Positions 50,708-63,240 of a stretch of DNA of 64,000 nucleotides are shown here, in pieces. The stretch comes from Deinandra increscens subsp. villosa. Its lineage: Eukaryota > Streptophyta > Magnoliopsida > Asterales > Asteraceae. The translations under genes and the position numbers were made by a program. The DNA is taken from the NCBI GenBank assembly GCA_039602395.1, contig JBCNJP010000020.1, positions 16,718,483-16,782,482 of the forward strand, read 5' to 3'. The stretch's first letter is position 1, and every line of letters starts with the position of its first letter. The notes beneath the pieces are model-generated. The model was not told the origin of the DNA and did not search any database. It saw nothing but the letters and a program-made list of their open reading frames with translations.

Positions 50708-51480
50708 TTAGATATCCCCATAAGGTTCAGGTTTCATTGTCATCACTAACCATAAAGGACAATCTTTATTCGAAAAACTATCGCCTATGCGGAAAGACAT
50801 ATTGATTGGGTAGCCAAGGGATGTGGTTCTAATCGCGAGTTCAATTGACATATTCGTTTCATTTAAGGTTTGGCCATAGCTGTTCAAGAGAGACAAAGAT
50901 GACAACTTGATCTGTTGAAGGAATTAGATGCATTTTGTTGAAATATATGAGCAAAAGTACTTGACATGATTGGTTTTCAGGTAGGGTAGCATCTCTTGAA
51001 GCCATATGATGGGTGACCGACACAGTCCCATTGTATGTTTATTCCCTACAATAATCCGAATTTTCAAGATTCTGGTTCATCTTACAGAGAGTTAGAACCG
51101 TAGACGCCATTGAAGATTCTAATTCTGTGATTTCATGATTATAAACAGATTCGAGTCGCATGAGCAAAAGTACTTGACATGATTGGTTTTCAGGTAGGGT
51201 AGCATCTCTTGAGAGCCATATGATGGGTGACCCACAGCCCATTGTATGCCATTTTTCAAGATTCTGGTTCATCTTACAGAGAGTTAGAACCGTAGACGCC
51301 ATTGAAGATTCTAATTCTGTGATTTCATGATTATAAACAGATTCGAGTCGCAAAGGATGCGTAGAAACTTTAAGGAATCCAGATCAACCATCAAAACACA
51401 GATTATGTAAGGATGCGTAGAAACTTTAAGGAATCCAGATCAACCATCAAAACACAAGATTTGCCTGTTGAAAAATTAAT
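50708..51480 (-). pseudogene. Unidentified coding fragment with two nested tandem duplications
   Basis: Minus-strand reading frames with protein-like composition occur here: one ending LGYPINMSFRIGDSF...KPEPYGDI then stop (50708-50905) and one reading RLESVYNHEITELESSM, ASTVLTLCKMNQNLEKW, then TMGCGSPIIWLSRDATLPEN. The second block occurs twice in tandem (50947-51159 and 51160-51351). Immediately right a 56-bp unit is also doubled (51353-51408 and 51409-51464). I do not recognise the family, and no start codon context or full exon set is visible. It is probably a rearranged remnant of a gene. Confidence 0.5.
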
Positions 51481-51738
51481 GAGATTGATGTATAAATCCA
51501 CCCAGAATCCCCTCTTAAACAATAAGAGGAACGGTTTGAAAAGAACAAAAGTTGTGCACTATGCAGTACAGTATACACAATGCCTTTAAACACTTCTCTT
51601 TTCTGCTATCAGTATTTTAAGATAGAACAACAAATGTGCCCTTTTGATGGTGCATGATGACAATTCCACAGCATATATATATATAGTCATCAAAACAGGT
51701 CATGTATTTGTCATGGATAACGCACCGAGAATCAATAA

Positions 51739-53816
51739 CTAGGCATTGTGCTTGTTGTTGAGGTCGTATAGCACACATAAATCTGCAGCTGTCTTCATCT
51801 GAAATTGTTCATAAAGTTGATAAATTTCATGAAACTATTGACATTTGATGGAAGAAATGTTTGACACACATTTGTACAATTAACAATAGCTTTGCAATAA
51901 ACTATTTCTGACGGGTACAACTACAGCTTTTAGCTGAAACAAAATGGGTCGAAACTTGTTGAAAGTGCATTTAAATGCATAAAAACCTCCTCAATTGTTT
52001 ATTCAAAATAATTGTAATACTAATCTTTTAGTACGGACGTGTTTAATATTCAATAAATTCAAGAAAGGGAATGAAAAAGCATTTGTGGGTCAACCCAACC
52101 TGACTATCTGATTCGAACCATATAATTACCGGTGTTCACTCATATTGTTGTGATATGTTACCCCCACTTCATCACCGCCACATAAAAGAAAAGATCAACA
52201 CACATTTGTATAGTCATACATAGTTTTGAACATAAAAAGATCGGTAAGACGAATAAAGAGGGGGGAGGGTATGGAAGGCCTATTAACGGAAAGAAGCCCA
52301 AGATTAGTTCCCACATAGATCAAGCTAAAACCATAGTTGTAATTGTTTTAGACATGTTTTACGCTTGTTTTGGGCTAGTTTAGGTTATTTTAGTTTGAGA
52401 CAAGGCTTGTTTAGGTCTAGTGTAATTGTTTCAGACATGTTCAGATGATTTTTGGCTGGAATTTGGCCAGAACTTGTCCTGAAAATGCACCTGAAGGCCT
52501 GAAGTTGGGGCTTTTGAAGCGAGGCAACAAGGTTGCGTTGGGTTGCGCCCAAGTGCCTGGGGGCACATCTTATGGGCTTTTGACAACAGAGACTAAAATG
52601 AAGGAGGGTACCCTATACACAATGAAACGTACATGATGAAAACTAAGTGATGTATATTGAAAATCCCTGCATATAAGGAAATCAACAGAAAGAGCCTTGA
52701 CTGTAACTAAAGAAACACAAACGGAAGGAAGGTATAAATCCGTGAAGCTATAAATGGCTCACTTTACGGAACTAGGGCTTCTTTTTGGTCAAGAGTGTTG
52801 GTTCAAGTGTAAAAATTTTTTTATTCAAAAAGTTTCCGTTAGTGACAATCAAGTCTTGATGATTGACAAACAAGCCCCTAAGAACTCAAACAAGCTCGGT
52901 TTAGAACTTTATAGGCTTATAAGCAATTAAATGATCAAGCAAGGTTTACGATGACAGTTCCCCGAGGATGTCGCCTCTAGAAGCATGCTGACTAGTCCAG
53001 ATTTTTCAAGAATACCATTTGTGACAACCAAAAGATCACCTAAAAGCTTTATTTATTCGTTTTATATAAGTTCATGTGACCTAAACATTCTTAGCCTGTT
53101 TCTATGAGACAGGAGCATTTTAGAACAACAAACTTATTGAAATCTAAGCATTCAAGACTTTAAATATGTTCTAGCAACTTGTACATCTGATCAACAAAAT
53201 CATATCTCATAACTCATTGTTTCATGGAAAAACAGTGTTGAGATATTGCATGAACAAATTTGTAACAAAAAAGAAAATATATATTATTAGTGAATTTATG
53301 TTCTCAGGATTGTTCAAGGAGTGCATGTAGGAACAAGAAGGTATAATATGCAAGCTGAAACCCTAACATTATTGAGTAATGAGTATAAAAAAATGATTTA
53401 AATCATTGGTGAGAGAAACATAAAAAACCAAAAAAAAAAAAAAAAAAAAATACTATAGCCCAAACTCTATGGTAGATATAATATCGAGTTGTATAATAGC
53501 AAGTAAAATAATCATGTACCTGTATGATATTGACTAATTGCTTGGTTGCCCATCCAAACAGAAGCAAAGCAAGTAATGCAGAATATATTATACTTTGTTT
53601 TCCAGCATCCAGCAAAACCTAAATTCTCATACATAGAAAAATTGCATTTGTAAACCCAAAATATCAAAAAAGTGTATGTCACAAAAAAGACCTTGTAGAC
53701 TTACATCGGTCAACTTTTCTGACTCCTTTGCTAAAAGAAACAAAGTTATGTAAAGAACCTGCAGAATCAGAGATCCCGTTCATAAGAGAACACTTTCTGT
53801 TGAGAAAACTCTAAAT

Positions 53817-53856
<40 letters not shown>

Positions 53857-56032
53857 TTAAGCCTTTACCTCGCAAGCTACGCAACAGTATCCCATAAACA
53901 TCCTATTTCCATAGTATAACTTAAATAACCAACTGGTGCTGTCTTTCACATCTTTATGATTAGATTTTCCGACCAAGAAAGTACTGCATTGAAAAAAGCG
54001 GTTAAGAAGTTGGAGATATCTTATTCCACAACTACAAGATGCAATTTCAACCCATTTATGTTTTATCGCAGAGGGGTCTAACATGTAAGATATCAAACAG
54101 GTGGAGACTAGCTTTCTTTTAAAGCCTAGAACATCTTAAAGCGTGTTATTCAAAAACATTGATTATACCGAAACAATATAACTTTGTAATCATATTTCAC
54201 AGACTTGAAAATTTGGGACAAAAAGTGTTTCGCATCAACCCAGTTTGGACCCGGTTTGAGCGGTTCAAGGTTAACCGTTTTCACATGTTAGCCAACTTAC
54301 TCTACCCTACAAAGCCGAGTTTGCCAACTCTACATCCAACTAATGAAGACTTGAGCTCGAGCTCACAATCAGATAACATTAAAGAAATGAAAATGGTTTG
54401 TACATACCTGTACATTTGCAACCAATGGCTCGCGATATCCAAAGCAAGCAATGAGAGGAAAACAAAGTTAGGCCTGTAATGTTGATAAACAAATTTAGAT
54501 ACTAATGTGAAGCAGAAAAACAAAAATAGTAGAATAGGAGGTAAGAAATAAAAAACCTGTAGACTTGAGAGAGGATGACCAGAAGACAGGCAGTGCTAAT
54601 CCTGAGATACACAAAAAAAGTTCAGTTATAAATACAAAAAAAAAAGTGATGAACCATCAGGATAAATTAGGTGGATATATAGATATGAGAAATATAATAA
54701 AACTGTGAAGAATTTAGCAAGAACTTATTACAATCACCTATCTGTGACCATGTCCAGAACAGCCCCGAAGGTCGAAACTACAACAAAAATATATAAAAGA
54801 ATAAACTACATATATAACACAACAATCCAAGAAGTGGTGAAAATTGTTAGAAATTGAAGGGCAGACCTTATGTAAATAAAAGATAGCTCAAGATATTATG
54901 GATAACTCCTTACCTTGATTAAACTTTCGAGCAAACCAACCATCCAAGGCATCACAAACGAAGCTGAAATAGCAAGATCAACCATTTTATATTCAATTAT
55001 AATCTTTCATATAAATGTTAGTTACACCTGGAATCAGGCTAATTATATAGCTCTTTTTGTATTTACTCCTCAGTCCTCACCTGATGAAATAGAGAATAGA
55101 AAAAAGCTCTTTATTGGTAAAGCATATAGCAAAGGCATAACAGTTCAGCAGAACTCTTATGTATCCTGTACACAGGCGTAACAGTCAAACTCATGACAAA
55201 ATGACATATAATACATAAAGATCTACCACAATTTGCATACTGGTTGTAGAATCAATGAACATAATATAAGAAAAAGACATACATGAAGGAACTAGTAAAG
55301 AAGTTAAGAAAACAACCTTTATTATCAAATACATGATTAAAAAAATAAATAAATAAAAAATAAAAAAACTAAGTGAGGTTCTAAAAATACCAATTTTAGC
55401 CAAACTCAACAATATCTGCAATTAATTAGATAAGGAAAACGACAAACAAGTCATCACAATAACACAATACAAAGACAGAGCGTATAAGTTCTTTTGGCTT
55501 CCTAATTTAATAGATAATAACATGTTCTACATCGATTTACTGTACACATTGATCATAGTTGTGTTAGAAACTAGTAACAACGCATACAAAAAGAAAAAGT
55601 TAAAAAAGACTATAGCTGCAGAACATGAGCCAAAATATCAAAAATAGGAGGAAGATTATGACATGATATTACAAGTTCAATAATTTTCTAATTTGTTGAT
55701 CGAAGCAGTGGCGGAGCTTGAGAGAGATCTCCGAGGGGGCGGGGATCAAAAGATCGACCGATGGGGTGATAATCAATACATCCGAGGGGGCGATACTCCA
55801 CAAATACAATTTTTTTAACATAAAATCGAGAAAATAGGTAGTTACGGACGGAAAAACCGAGGGGGCGGTCGCCCCCCCCCCCCCCCCCGGCCCTAATGAA
55901 GCTGCGCCAGTGGATCGAAGCATATGTGTTTTATGTATGTCAGAAAATTCACTGTCTATATAGTAACTTACCAATTATGTTGGGGATGTAAAGATACACA
56001 CTTATTGTTCTAGGTCTCGTCTTGGATGTCAT
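51739..56032 (-). CDS. PIS1: Phosphatidylinositol synthase, complete
   Basis: Ten exons from the right: 55972-56032, 55081-55165, 54914-54963, 54738-54777, 54557-54601, 54408-54473, 53869-53983, 53705-53758, 53520-53618 and 51739-51798. They sum to 675 bases, 224 residues, with every phase closing; Arabidopsis PIS1 has 227. It makes phosphatidylinositol from CDP-diacylglycerol and myo-inositol in the ER membrane. The CDP-alcohol phosphotransferase signature is complete: D-x2-DG-x2-AR-x8-G-x3-D-x3-D at residues ~53-79. Other family blocks are SVYLYIPNIIG, DIASHWLQMYS, HKDVKDSTSW and LFGWATKQ. The last exon (MKTAADLCVLYD...) is 1.7 kb from the ninth, across an intron with foreign-looking sequence. 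Confidence 0.96.
52250..52790. other. Unassigned insertion-like sequence in PIS1 intron 9
   Basis: More GC-rich than its surroundings, beginning near gaataaagaggggggaggg and ending near gcttctttttggtcaagagtg. The composition resembles an LTR or a captured fragment. I found neither terminal repeats nor a target duplication. Confidence 0.3.
53819..53857. repeat. GT/GA compound microsatellite next to a splice donor
   Basis: On the minus strand it reads (CT)n then (CA)n and begins 11 bases after the donor of PIS1 exon 7 (53869|53868). Confidence 0.9.
55706..55912. mobile_element. 207-bp hAT-type MITE in PIS1 intron 1
   Basis: gatcgaag flanks both sides exactly (55698-55705 and 55913-55920). The ends cagtggcggagctt and aagctgcgccagtg are inverted with 2 mismatches in 14. 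The repeated word cgagggggcg occurs three times inside, and a run of about 18 C lies near the right end. The perfect TSD suggests recent insertion. Confidence 0.9.
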
Positions 56033-57700
56033 CTCTAATTCTCAGCCACAAATCAAGGTTGCGGAAATCCGTCAAAGCTAACAGAGTTACAAATATTAAC
56101 CTGCACAAATAATACTATTTTCAGACATTAGAAATTCTTTATAAAGTTTTATGTTGGTTAAGTGCCATTCTGAAAAACTGGTATCCCTGATGAATGTATA
56201 TGGTAACCAATAAAAGAAAGAAAAAAAACGCATCCAAACTTTTTCCCTTCAAATGAAGTTACCACGTAAAACATTCAGCAGTCAACCAAATCATGATATC
56301 AACCTATCACATGCAATCATATACATCCCAAAGCACTGGCCTGATTATAGGAACCACATTTAACCAACAATCCATTGAACATCATACAATTCATCAACTA
56401 ATATCTGGCATGCATCATTTCCACAACATCAACAACCGATTATGTTCATTAATTGCAGGAATATTCTTTTCATAAAAACAATCAACTCCTTCCCCATAAT
56501 TGCCGAATTCAGCTGTCAGTGTACGTTTGACTTTAAGAGGTTTTTGTCTGAAATCTTGATACCACCTCTTCATACCAGAGGTGGTTCAGAAGTCTAGAAG
56601 TCGAATCATATTCGACTGTTTTTTCTGTAAAAACAATTGAAGGCTTGTAATGGCATATATCTGAAGGATCTAATCTCGTTTGATCACAAATTAAGGGGTG
56701 ATTTGGAGGAGATTAAAAGTCAAGGGAATAATATTAGGTTAAAGTAAGTTTATTAATTATTTGCTTAATAATTATTAGTATTTGTTTTAAAGTTTCTTAG
56801 ATTTAGAATAGGTAGGTTAGTTCTATGGTTCCATCTTAGGTCGGTGAAATTCCAAGGTTGAAAGTCGGTTAGAGGGCTTAGGTCCATCCATTGTAACTTG
56901 ACACCACAAACTATTGAACAGATAGTTTATTAAACTCCCAAAATCAAAATCTTTCAAGTAAGAAGCTCTTGAAAATATATATTGAGATTTCTAGTTTGAG
57001 TTACTAGTTCCGGTTCGTTTCTATTGTTCATCATTAACCGATTGTTCTCCAACAATATCAACAAACAACCAAATTTTAAGATCATCAGAAACTATCCCTA
57101 AAACACAAGAGCAACTAAATATATCAACAATCAAGGCTTTTAACTTTTCCTGATATCCCCCAAACTCAATTTTGATTAGCTTATTTAAGCAATCAAAAAC
57201 CCAAGCTGATGCAGAAACTTTACCACCTCTCTACACATGATCTGATCCAACTTGAAACATAGAATATGCACCATAACAATCCCCCCAAATCCATACACTT
57301 GCCACTAAACATCTACTAACTGCAGTCTAAAACCTAAAGTTGACTTCACTCACAAAAATCAGATTTACGTAAACATTAAATCAGCGATGAAAATCCATAC
57401 CTGAAATTGGATTAATAGCAGAGATTGGGGAGAAAAATGTGAATTAATATGCAATTCCTCAGAGATCGTTAACTGTGTTAAACCCTTGGAATTGCCCCTT
57501 GTGTTGAAAGTTGTTGATTTCTGATCAGTTTTAGGTCGAAATAACATAGGGGAAAACAGAAGGATGTATAATTGCAGGAAATTTGGTTTGATTTCAGAGC
57601 TTTGGTTGGCGATCTCGATATAAGAGGCAGGTTAGGAGGATTGTGGTTGTGAATTCGAGCACGGGGAGAACGTCAAATAGTAGGGACGAAACTCAGGGAT
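56033..57700 (-). promoter_or_regulatory. PIS1 leader exons, leader intron and promoter
   Basis: A leader exon 56033-56100 has an acceptor (tttgtgcag) at its right side. A matching donor (ttcag|gtatgg) lies at 57400, giving a 1.3-kb leader intron (56101-57400) and a first leader exon from 57401 rightwards. Transcription start not determined. Confidence 0.5.
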
Positions 57701-59435
57701 ACGGCGGCGACGGTGCGGCGGTGGAGGGATGCGGCAGGCGATGGCGTGGGGCACTTGCAGAGTGGGGAGAGAGGGATGGTGAAAGTGAGTTATCTTAACA
57801 ATTTTTTTAGGAACGGTTTTATTTATAAAAATCAGATCAAATTACAAAAAAAAATCATTTATAAAATTACAGAAAATGTTCTTACACAAAATCTCCGGAT
57901 TAATACTATTCGGAAGAACATGAACAACGATTGGTATATTGTTAGATGCTTCACCATTGAATGTTTGCCATTGAGCCATAATGAAAGTAGAAAACTAGAA
58001 ACTAGTAAGTGAACGTTTTTTGTATTTGCTTCGTGTTTTCAAGTTGTGTACTCAACGAAATCATCTAATGTGTGTTTATAATAACATTGGAGAATAGAAA
58101 CGGCTAGAAGACTATTCCCAACGGCTAGAGAAAGGTCATTTTCATCCCAACGGCTAGAACCAGTTCTTGATGAGTTCGGGTAGGAACCGGATGGGGAACC
58201 GAGGATTAGTGACAGGCAGTATACGGTTGTTCTGACAATCGGGTTGGAACTGGTTCTATTTCAAGAAACCGGTTCCGGTTCCGGTTCCAGATTAGATTTG
58301 CACCTCTAAGTAGGTAAAACAAATTCAGAGGCTGTTTGATTTGCACTGAGCCGTCCGATCAGAGCTGATCACTGACTGGGTCAACGGTCAACGTCTAAGC
58401 TTATGACGGAATCGGTCTTTGCTGAGCCACACCTAAATTTTAACTGACCCAGTTCGGTCCCAAAATTATATTTTGACCGAGTCAATTTTGTGGGGAAAAG
58501 TAATTGGGGTTGTGCTTTAAGCATCTTGCTGTTTTTAAAGGATTGCTATTTAAAAAAAAAAGTTTAAACACACAAAAGACGCCTAGTGTAATCAAAAGAT
58601 AAAACAATTACATTTTTATATTGATAGTAACTATTCAACATTAATATGTAATAAATGCCAAATCCGATTACTTCATGTTTAGATCGAAAAATAGTTACAA
58701 TATTTGATAGTTAAAGACTGAAATTAATCACTTAGTATATTGATTTTTCCATGTAATTATGTTTAGAATTTAGATGATTAGTGGTAATATAAGACATACT
58801 CGTCCTCGGATAGAACATTTTGCTTGTGTCGCTACTTGTTTAAGGATCACTATGAAAATCATAAAGATATATTTGTAACGAAGCGTTTACCGGTTGGAAT
58901 AAACTAGATAGGTTTATTCATCATATATGAGGTGTTAGTAGTTTGCACAACAATTGCGCTAAAAAATATGACCCGGCTCAACCAGACCCAAAATACGAAA
59001 TCGAGTGGTAGAAATCCTAACACTCAAAATTTCCAACACCGATGAAAAGGTCCTTGTGATCGCCACTGCCTACTAGATGTAGTTTACACATGCATACCAT
59101 ATAAATATATAACTCTATGAGACCAAACCAAAAGAAGTTGACTAAAAAGTCAACTTAAAAAACTTTTGTAACTTTGTCCAACAAAAGTATGATCTGCTTG
59201 CTGCTAGCTCTAAGTGTAAGAACAACTAACTGCACACTTACATACATAAGCAGCCACCAAGAAGGTATCTTCCACTGGTTTCTTGAAATGAAACTGCAAA
59301 AGAAACAAACCAACTGGAGTTACAAACGTCTTTTTACCAATAATTTGTTGGAAACATGGTAAGAAAAACAAGTTTTCTGAAACATATAACTACCTCAGAC
59401 TTGAAAAGAGGTGACAGCATTAGGTCAAAAACACT
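57701..59435. other. Spacer with repeat debris
   Basis: A decayed aaccggttcc repeat ends with gatttgcacctctaa at 58298-58312, related to the MITE at 12878-13206. A gctgtttgatttgcactgagc repeat start follows at about 58333. No coding exon recognised. Confidence 0.45.
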
Positions 59436-61398
59436 TCACATATCAGCAGCATGCTGAGTCAACACAGACAAAGCACTTTCAAACCTCCAAGAAACATCTT
59501 GTTTGCATTTTGGACAAATGAATCCACATGAACTCGCAAGAGTTTCTGCATCAACTGGCTCGCGAAAGAATTCGACAAGACACCAGATACATCTCGTCTT
59601 GAAGTTTTTCTTCCCTTCAGAATGGTTTTCCGGTTCATTTGATGATCCTTCTCCATTCACGTCGATATTTTTCAGCTCGTTACGCCTCATTTCACTGTCC
59701 TGAAGAGGCTGCCATTCAGCACACAAAACAAATAACTATACTTACTCCCTCAGCCCCCATATTCATTCTTGTGTTTTGCACTCAAACGACCCATTTGTCA
59801 TCGGGGATGAAAATACTAGTTGATCAATATTTCTTCTGTAAACATGATAAAAATCCGACATATTTTTCTCGAAAAAAAGTCCCCAACTTAATCTATCTAG
59901 AATAGGGAATAAAAGTATAAAAACATGTAGAGCTTAGAGTATATCAGTTACCTTATTTGCAACTACTGTTTCCTGCATCTGCAGAATTCTGAATGATTGG
60001 AGGCTGATACTTGGGCTCTCGAACGAGAAGCAAACCTCGTGGTCCTGAGCGTTTCGTGGTCAAAGCATCCATATCTAACCTAGTATCATTCCCATGATAC
60101 TTTTGCAGATGGGATTCTAATCCAACTGTGGATGTAAATGGATCCTTGCAGGTTCCCAAAACCTCGGTTTGCAAATCAGTATGAGATGATGTAGGAATTG
60201 TAGCTCCCTGAAAACGTTAAACGAAGGTTAAATAATTAACTTCTAACTATCAGAACGGACATGATGATCTTGTAATTCACTTACTGTTTCAAGGTCCATT
60301 TGGCAGTCGGAAACCGTACGCATCATGGCAGATTCTTCAGGAGGGTTAGCGGTATTTGTTACGAATTGAGATTTTAAGTAAAATGCAACTTCTTTGCATG
60401 AATTAAAGTGTACGTCTGACGGACTGATAGCATCAAGAATACAAAAACAAAATTATACAAATTGATAATAATCACATAATCAGTTTTTAAAGAAGTAAAG
60501 AACATGATGTTGATTGAAGTTTGGTGAATTGGTGATCAGATTATCAGTTAAGATAACATAATTAACAATAAGTGAAAACTCACTGAAATTTTCAAGCAAG
60601 ATTCAGAAATGAATAACAGAATATTAGGTGAAAAAACTAGGTTACAAAAAAGGGGAATATGGTGAAGACTGACTACCTGACGAATCTCCGGCAATAGAGA
60701 GATGGCCGGCGAACACGGGGGCGTAAGGAGAGCAAAATTTTCCAGTTAACCGGCAACGCTTTCACAAACACGGCGGCGTCAACGTACTTCCGCCGTTTCC
60801 GGCTGCTGCCCCAACGCCCTTCTAAACCGTTTAAAAACCCTAGAAACTCATCTTCTCTCTCCATCCCTTCCGTCATCCTGTTCAATTCCGATTCAAACGC
60901 GCCATCGGCATCTCTCGCGAGAAATCTCAGATCGATAACCTCCTCGTTGACTTCGATTACCCCTAAACACTCGAATTCGTCGTTCTCGTTCTTCGATTTC
61001 CTCTTCCGCTTCCTCTTCCGAGCTTCGCGAGGGTTTGTATCATCCATATCGATTAATCTATCAAGCGAATTTAAGATCAACATGTTTTCCGTCACCTGCG
61101 CGTCGCCGTCGGAACCGGAAGTGCGACGGCGAGGTCCACGCCGGTGAGAAAAGGCGAAGATTCTCCTGTGTGTGGCGGCGGCGGTGGTGGTGGTGGTGGT
61201 GGAGCGGTGGCGGGAGTCAATGTTAGGTGTGACGTCAAATTTGGGGTCAAAAGCGTAGGAGGAAGAGCGGGAAAGAGAGAAGAGGTCCGACTGAGAGAGT
61301 GTTTTCATGTCCAGACGAACGAACGAGTTGAAATCCTTGCCGCCGTCGCCGGCACCGGAGAAGGATGGTGGATTATTCGTAGTCGTCGGGATCACCAT
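59436..61398 (-). CDS. MBD8: Methyl-CpG-binding-domain protein, MBD8-like, with a +1 frameshift
   Basis: Exons from the right: 60677-61398, 60285-60423, 59952-60207 and 59436-59699. The N-terminus has an LDMKTLSQSDLFSLS motif and basic KRKRKRKSK stretch. The MBD-type block is LPVNWKILLSLRPRVRR...YCRRF joined across intron 1 to SPSDVHFNSCKEVAFYL. A C2H2-like segment (CKDPFTSTVGLESHLQKYH) lacks its first Cys. The last exon has a CIWC...CGFICPKC zinc-binding pattern. Exon 3 has 256 bases where 255 would keep phase: after PPIIQN the frame slips and reaches TAA at 59953-59955, while the other frame continues QETVVANK into exon 4. As read, the protein would lose its C-terminal zinc module. Assignment to MBD8 rests on the N-terminal and MBD patterns. 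Confidence 0.72.
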
Positions 61399-62489
61399 TG
61401 CCGGATTCCGGTGAAGTGAGAGTGAGTATGTGAGAGAGGGAGAAATTCAAGTGAGATTAAGTGGAAATCCGTCAAGGTGAGGTAGTCGGAGGTGGGTAGT
61501 TCGCCGGCGAGATTACGAGAGAGACAAAAAAGAGTAAGTAACCGATGTGTTTTTCCCGCATGATTTACACGTGTCTAGTCCTAGGTAGGATTAATGTTCC
61601 TTTAACTTTTTTTTAACGCTAAATTTTAATCACTAACAGACCACTAAGATTTTCCGATCATCTTAATTTCGATAATTTGTATTAGCAAGGAGAGGCATTT
61701 CGAATAAGAGAGCAAACTTAGAAAGAATACGGAAGAGAGGGGCATTTCGAATAAGGGAGCAAACTAAGAAGAGGCATTTCGATATCAAATAATAAAGGTT
61801 CGAGATTAACGAAGGATGTGAGACTTAAGATTATCATGTTAGTAAAAGTTCGTTTGTTCGTGGCGGAATCTAGAGTTTCTTTCAAATAAAGGTAAAAAGA
61901 TAAGACGATTCAAATGAATATAGTCAAAACAAGTCATGTTAAAATTGGTTAAAGAAAAACAATTTACACTTACTTATTTAATGATATTGTGAAACCATAC
62001 ATATTAGTTACTTAGTGATATAAAAAGCTTGACAAATATCTTTTGATCAAATCAAATGTATATAGAAAATAAAAAACAATTATAAATTTGTCAAAAATTC
62101 GGCAACAAAATATATTACTTGTCCAACTTAGCATCACGGATAACGTCAAGGTGGTCACCACACTCTTCGACAAGCGTCACATATTAATTGGTGCAATATT
62201 GGTTGCGACTCCTGGTTGGCAACGACTTATGGTTGATTGCTTTCATGGGATAGAATGTTGAGAGCTCTGATTAAGGCTTGTTTAATGTTATTCTTTAGCA
62301 TATATTATATTTATCCAAGTCTAACATCACCTGACATCTAAATAAAGATAAGGACCAAGATGCTAGCCAAGACGTGAATCACCAAGCTTGGATTAACAAA
62401 TGAAACACATAGCTTCTTTGTTGAAGACTTGAAGTCGGTCACACGGCAAGAGGAATGGGCGGCCAAAATCCAAAATGACGGTTACTTAA
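61399..62489. other. MBD8-like gene promoter and spacer
   Basis: Upstream region of the minus-strand gene. Short direct repeats (gaggcatttcg, ataagagagcaaac) occur at about 61690-61790. No gene seen. Confidence 0.5.
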
Positions 62490-63240
62490 GTTTTTCTTTT
62501 TCTTTTTTTTTTTGGAAAAGCAATTTCATTCACCATCAAACCAAAAAGAAACAGATACACCACTACAAACAAACAAAAAATTGTAGAAGTAACCACAAAA
62601 AACACCAAATAACCAAACCTCTAATTGACACAAAACCTTCCTCTCGATCTATACTTACCCCAAAAAATGGACCAGTCTTTAACCTCCTTCAGGACTCTCC
62701 TTGTCGTAGCTCTCGAGTCTTTGAAGACCAACTCGTTACGGGCTTTCCAAATGTACCACAACATAACCAGGCGAGAGCCTTTGAAGACCCGCTCGTTACG
62801 GGCTTTCCAAATGCACCACAACGTAACCAGGACCACCGCGTGGATTGATTTCTTCCTATCATTTATGCCCTCCGAATGGCGGTGAAGCCGTAAATAGTCA
62901 AACATAGAGAAACCATAAATGGGAGGAATTTTCAACCATTGCCCAACTCGCCGTCCAAACTTGATCAGGCTATGATGCAATAGCAAAACACGTGTTCCAC
63001 TGTTTTCTGGCCACCCCTCGCACATCGGGCAATCATCGGAACTCAAGGCGATACTCCTACTCTTTAACGCATCCTTGGTAGGCAAACGGTTTAGGCCCGC
63101 TCTCCAAACATGAATATTAACCTTGATCGGAACCCAGCTTGTTCCAATCATGTATATACCGCATAACCGTAGAGATGGACGAATCAACCCGACCACTAAC
63201 CACCAATTAAGTTATCAACTTCAATGTGCAGTTTTGCCAA
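62490..63240 (-). pseudogene. 5'-truncated LINE fragment with zf-RVT domain
   Basis: The minus strand encodes the end of a plant LINE ORF2: VPIKVNIHVWRAGLNRLPTK, then CPMC...GWPEN (zf-RVT), then LWCIWKARNERVFKGS. It ends in an A-rich tail on the minus strand (62494-62512). The IWKARNE block is doubled by a 60-bp tandem duplication (62711-62770 and 62771-62830) that keeps frame. The 191-residue frame is open, but it has no reverse transcriptase core. Confidence 0.8.

Noticed and set aside
46456..61398. Metacaspase and MBD8-like genes as functional new variants using the shifted frames
   Set aside because: The shifted frames stop at once and destroy conserved motifs; an indel is the simpler reading.
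61144..61419. A Gly-rich open frame on the plus strand
   Set aside because: It is antisense to the first exon of the MBD8-like gene, where a Thr/Ala run gives a spurious poly-Gly.
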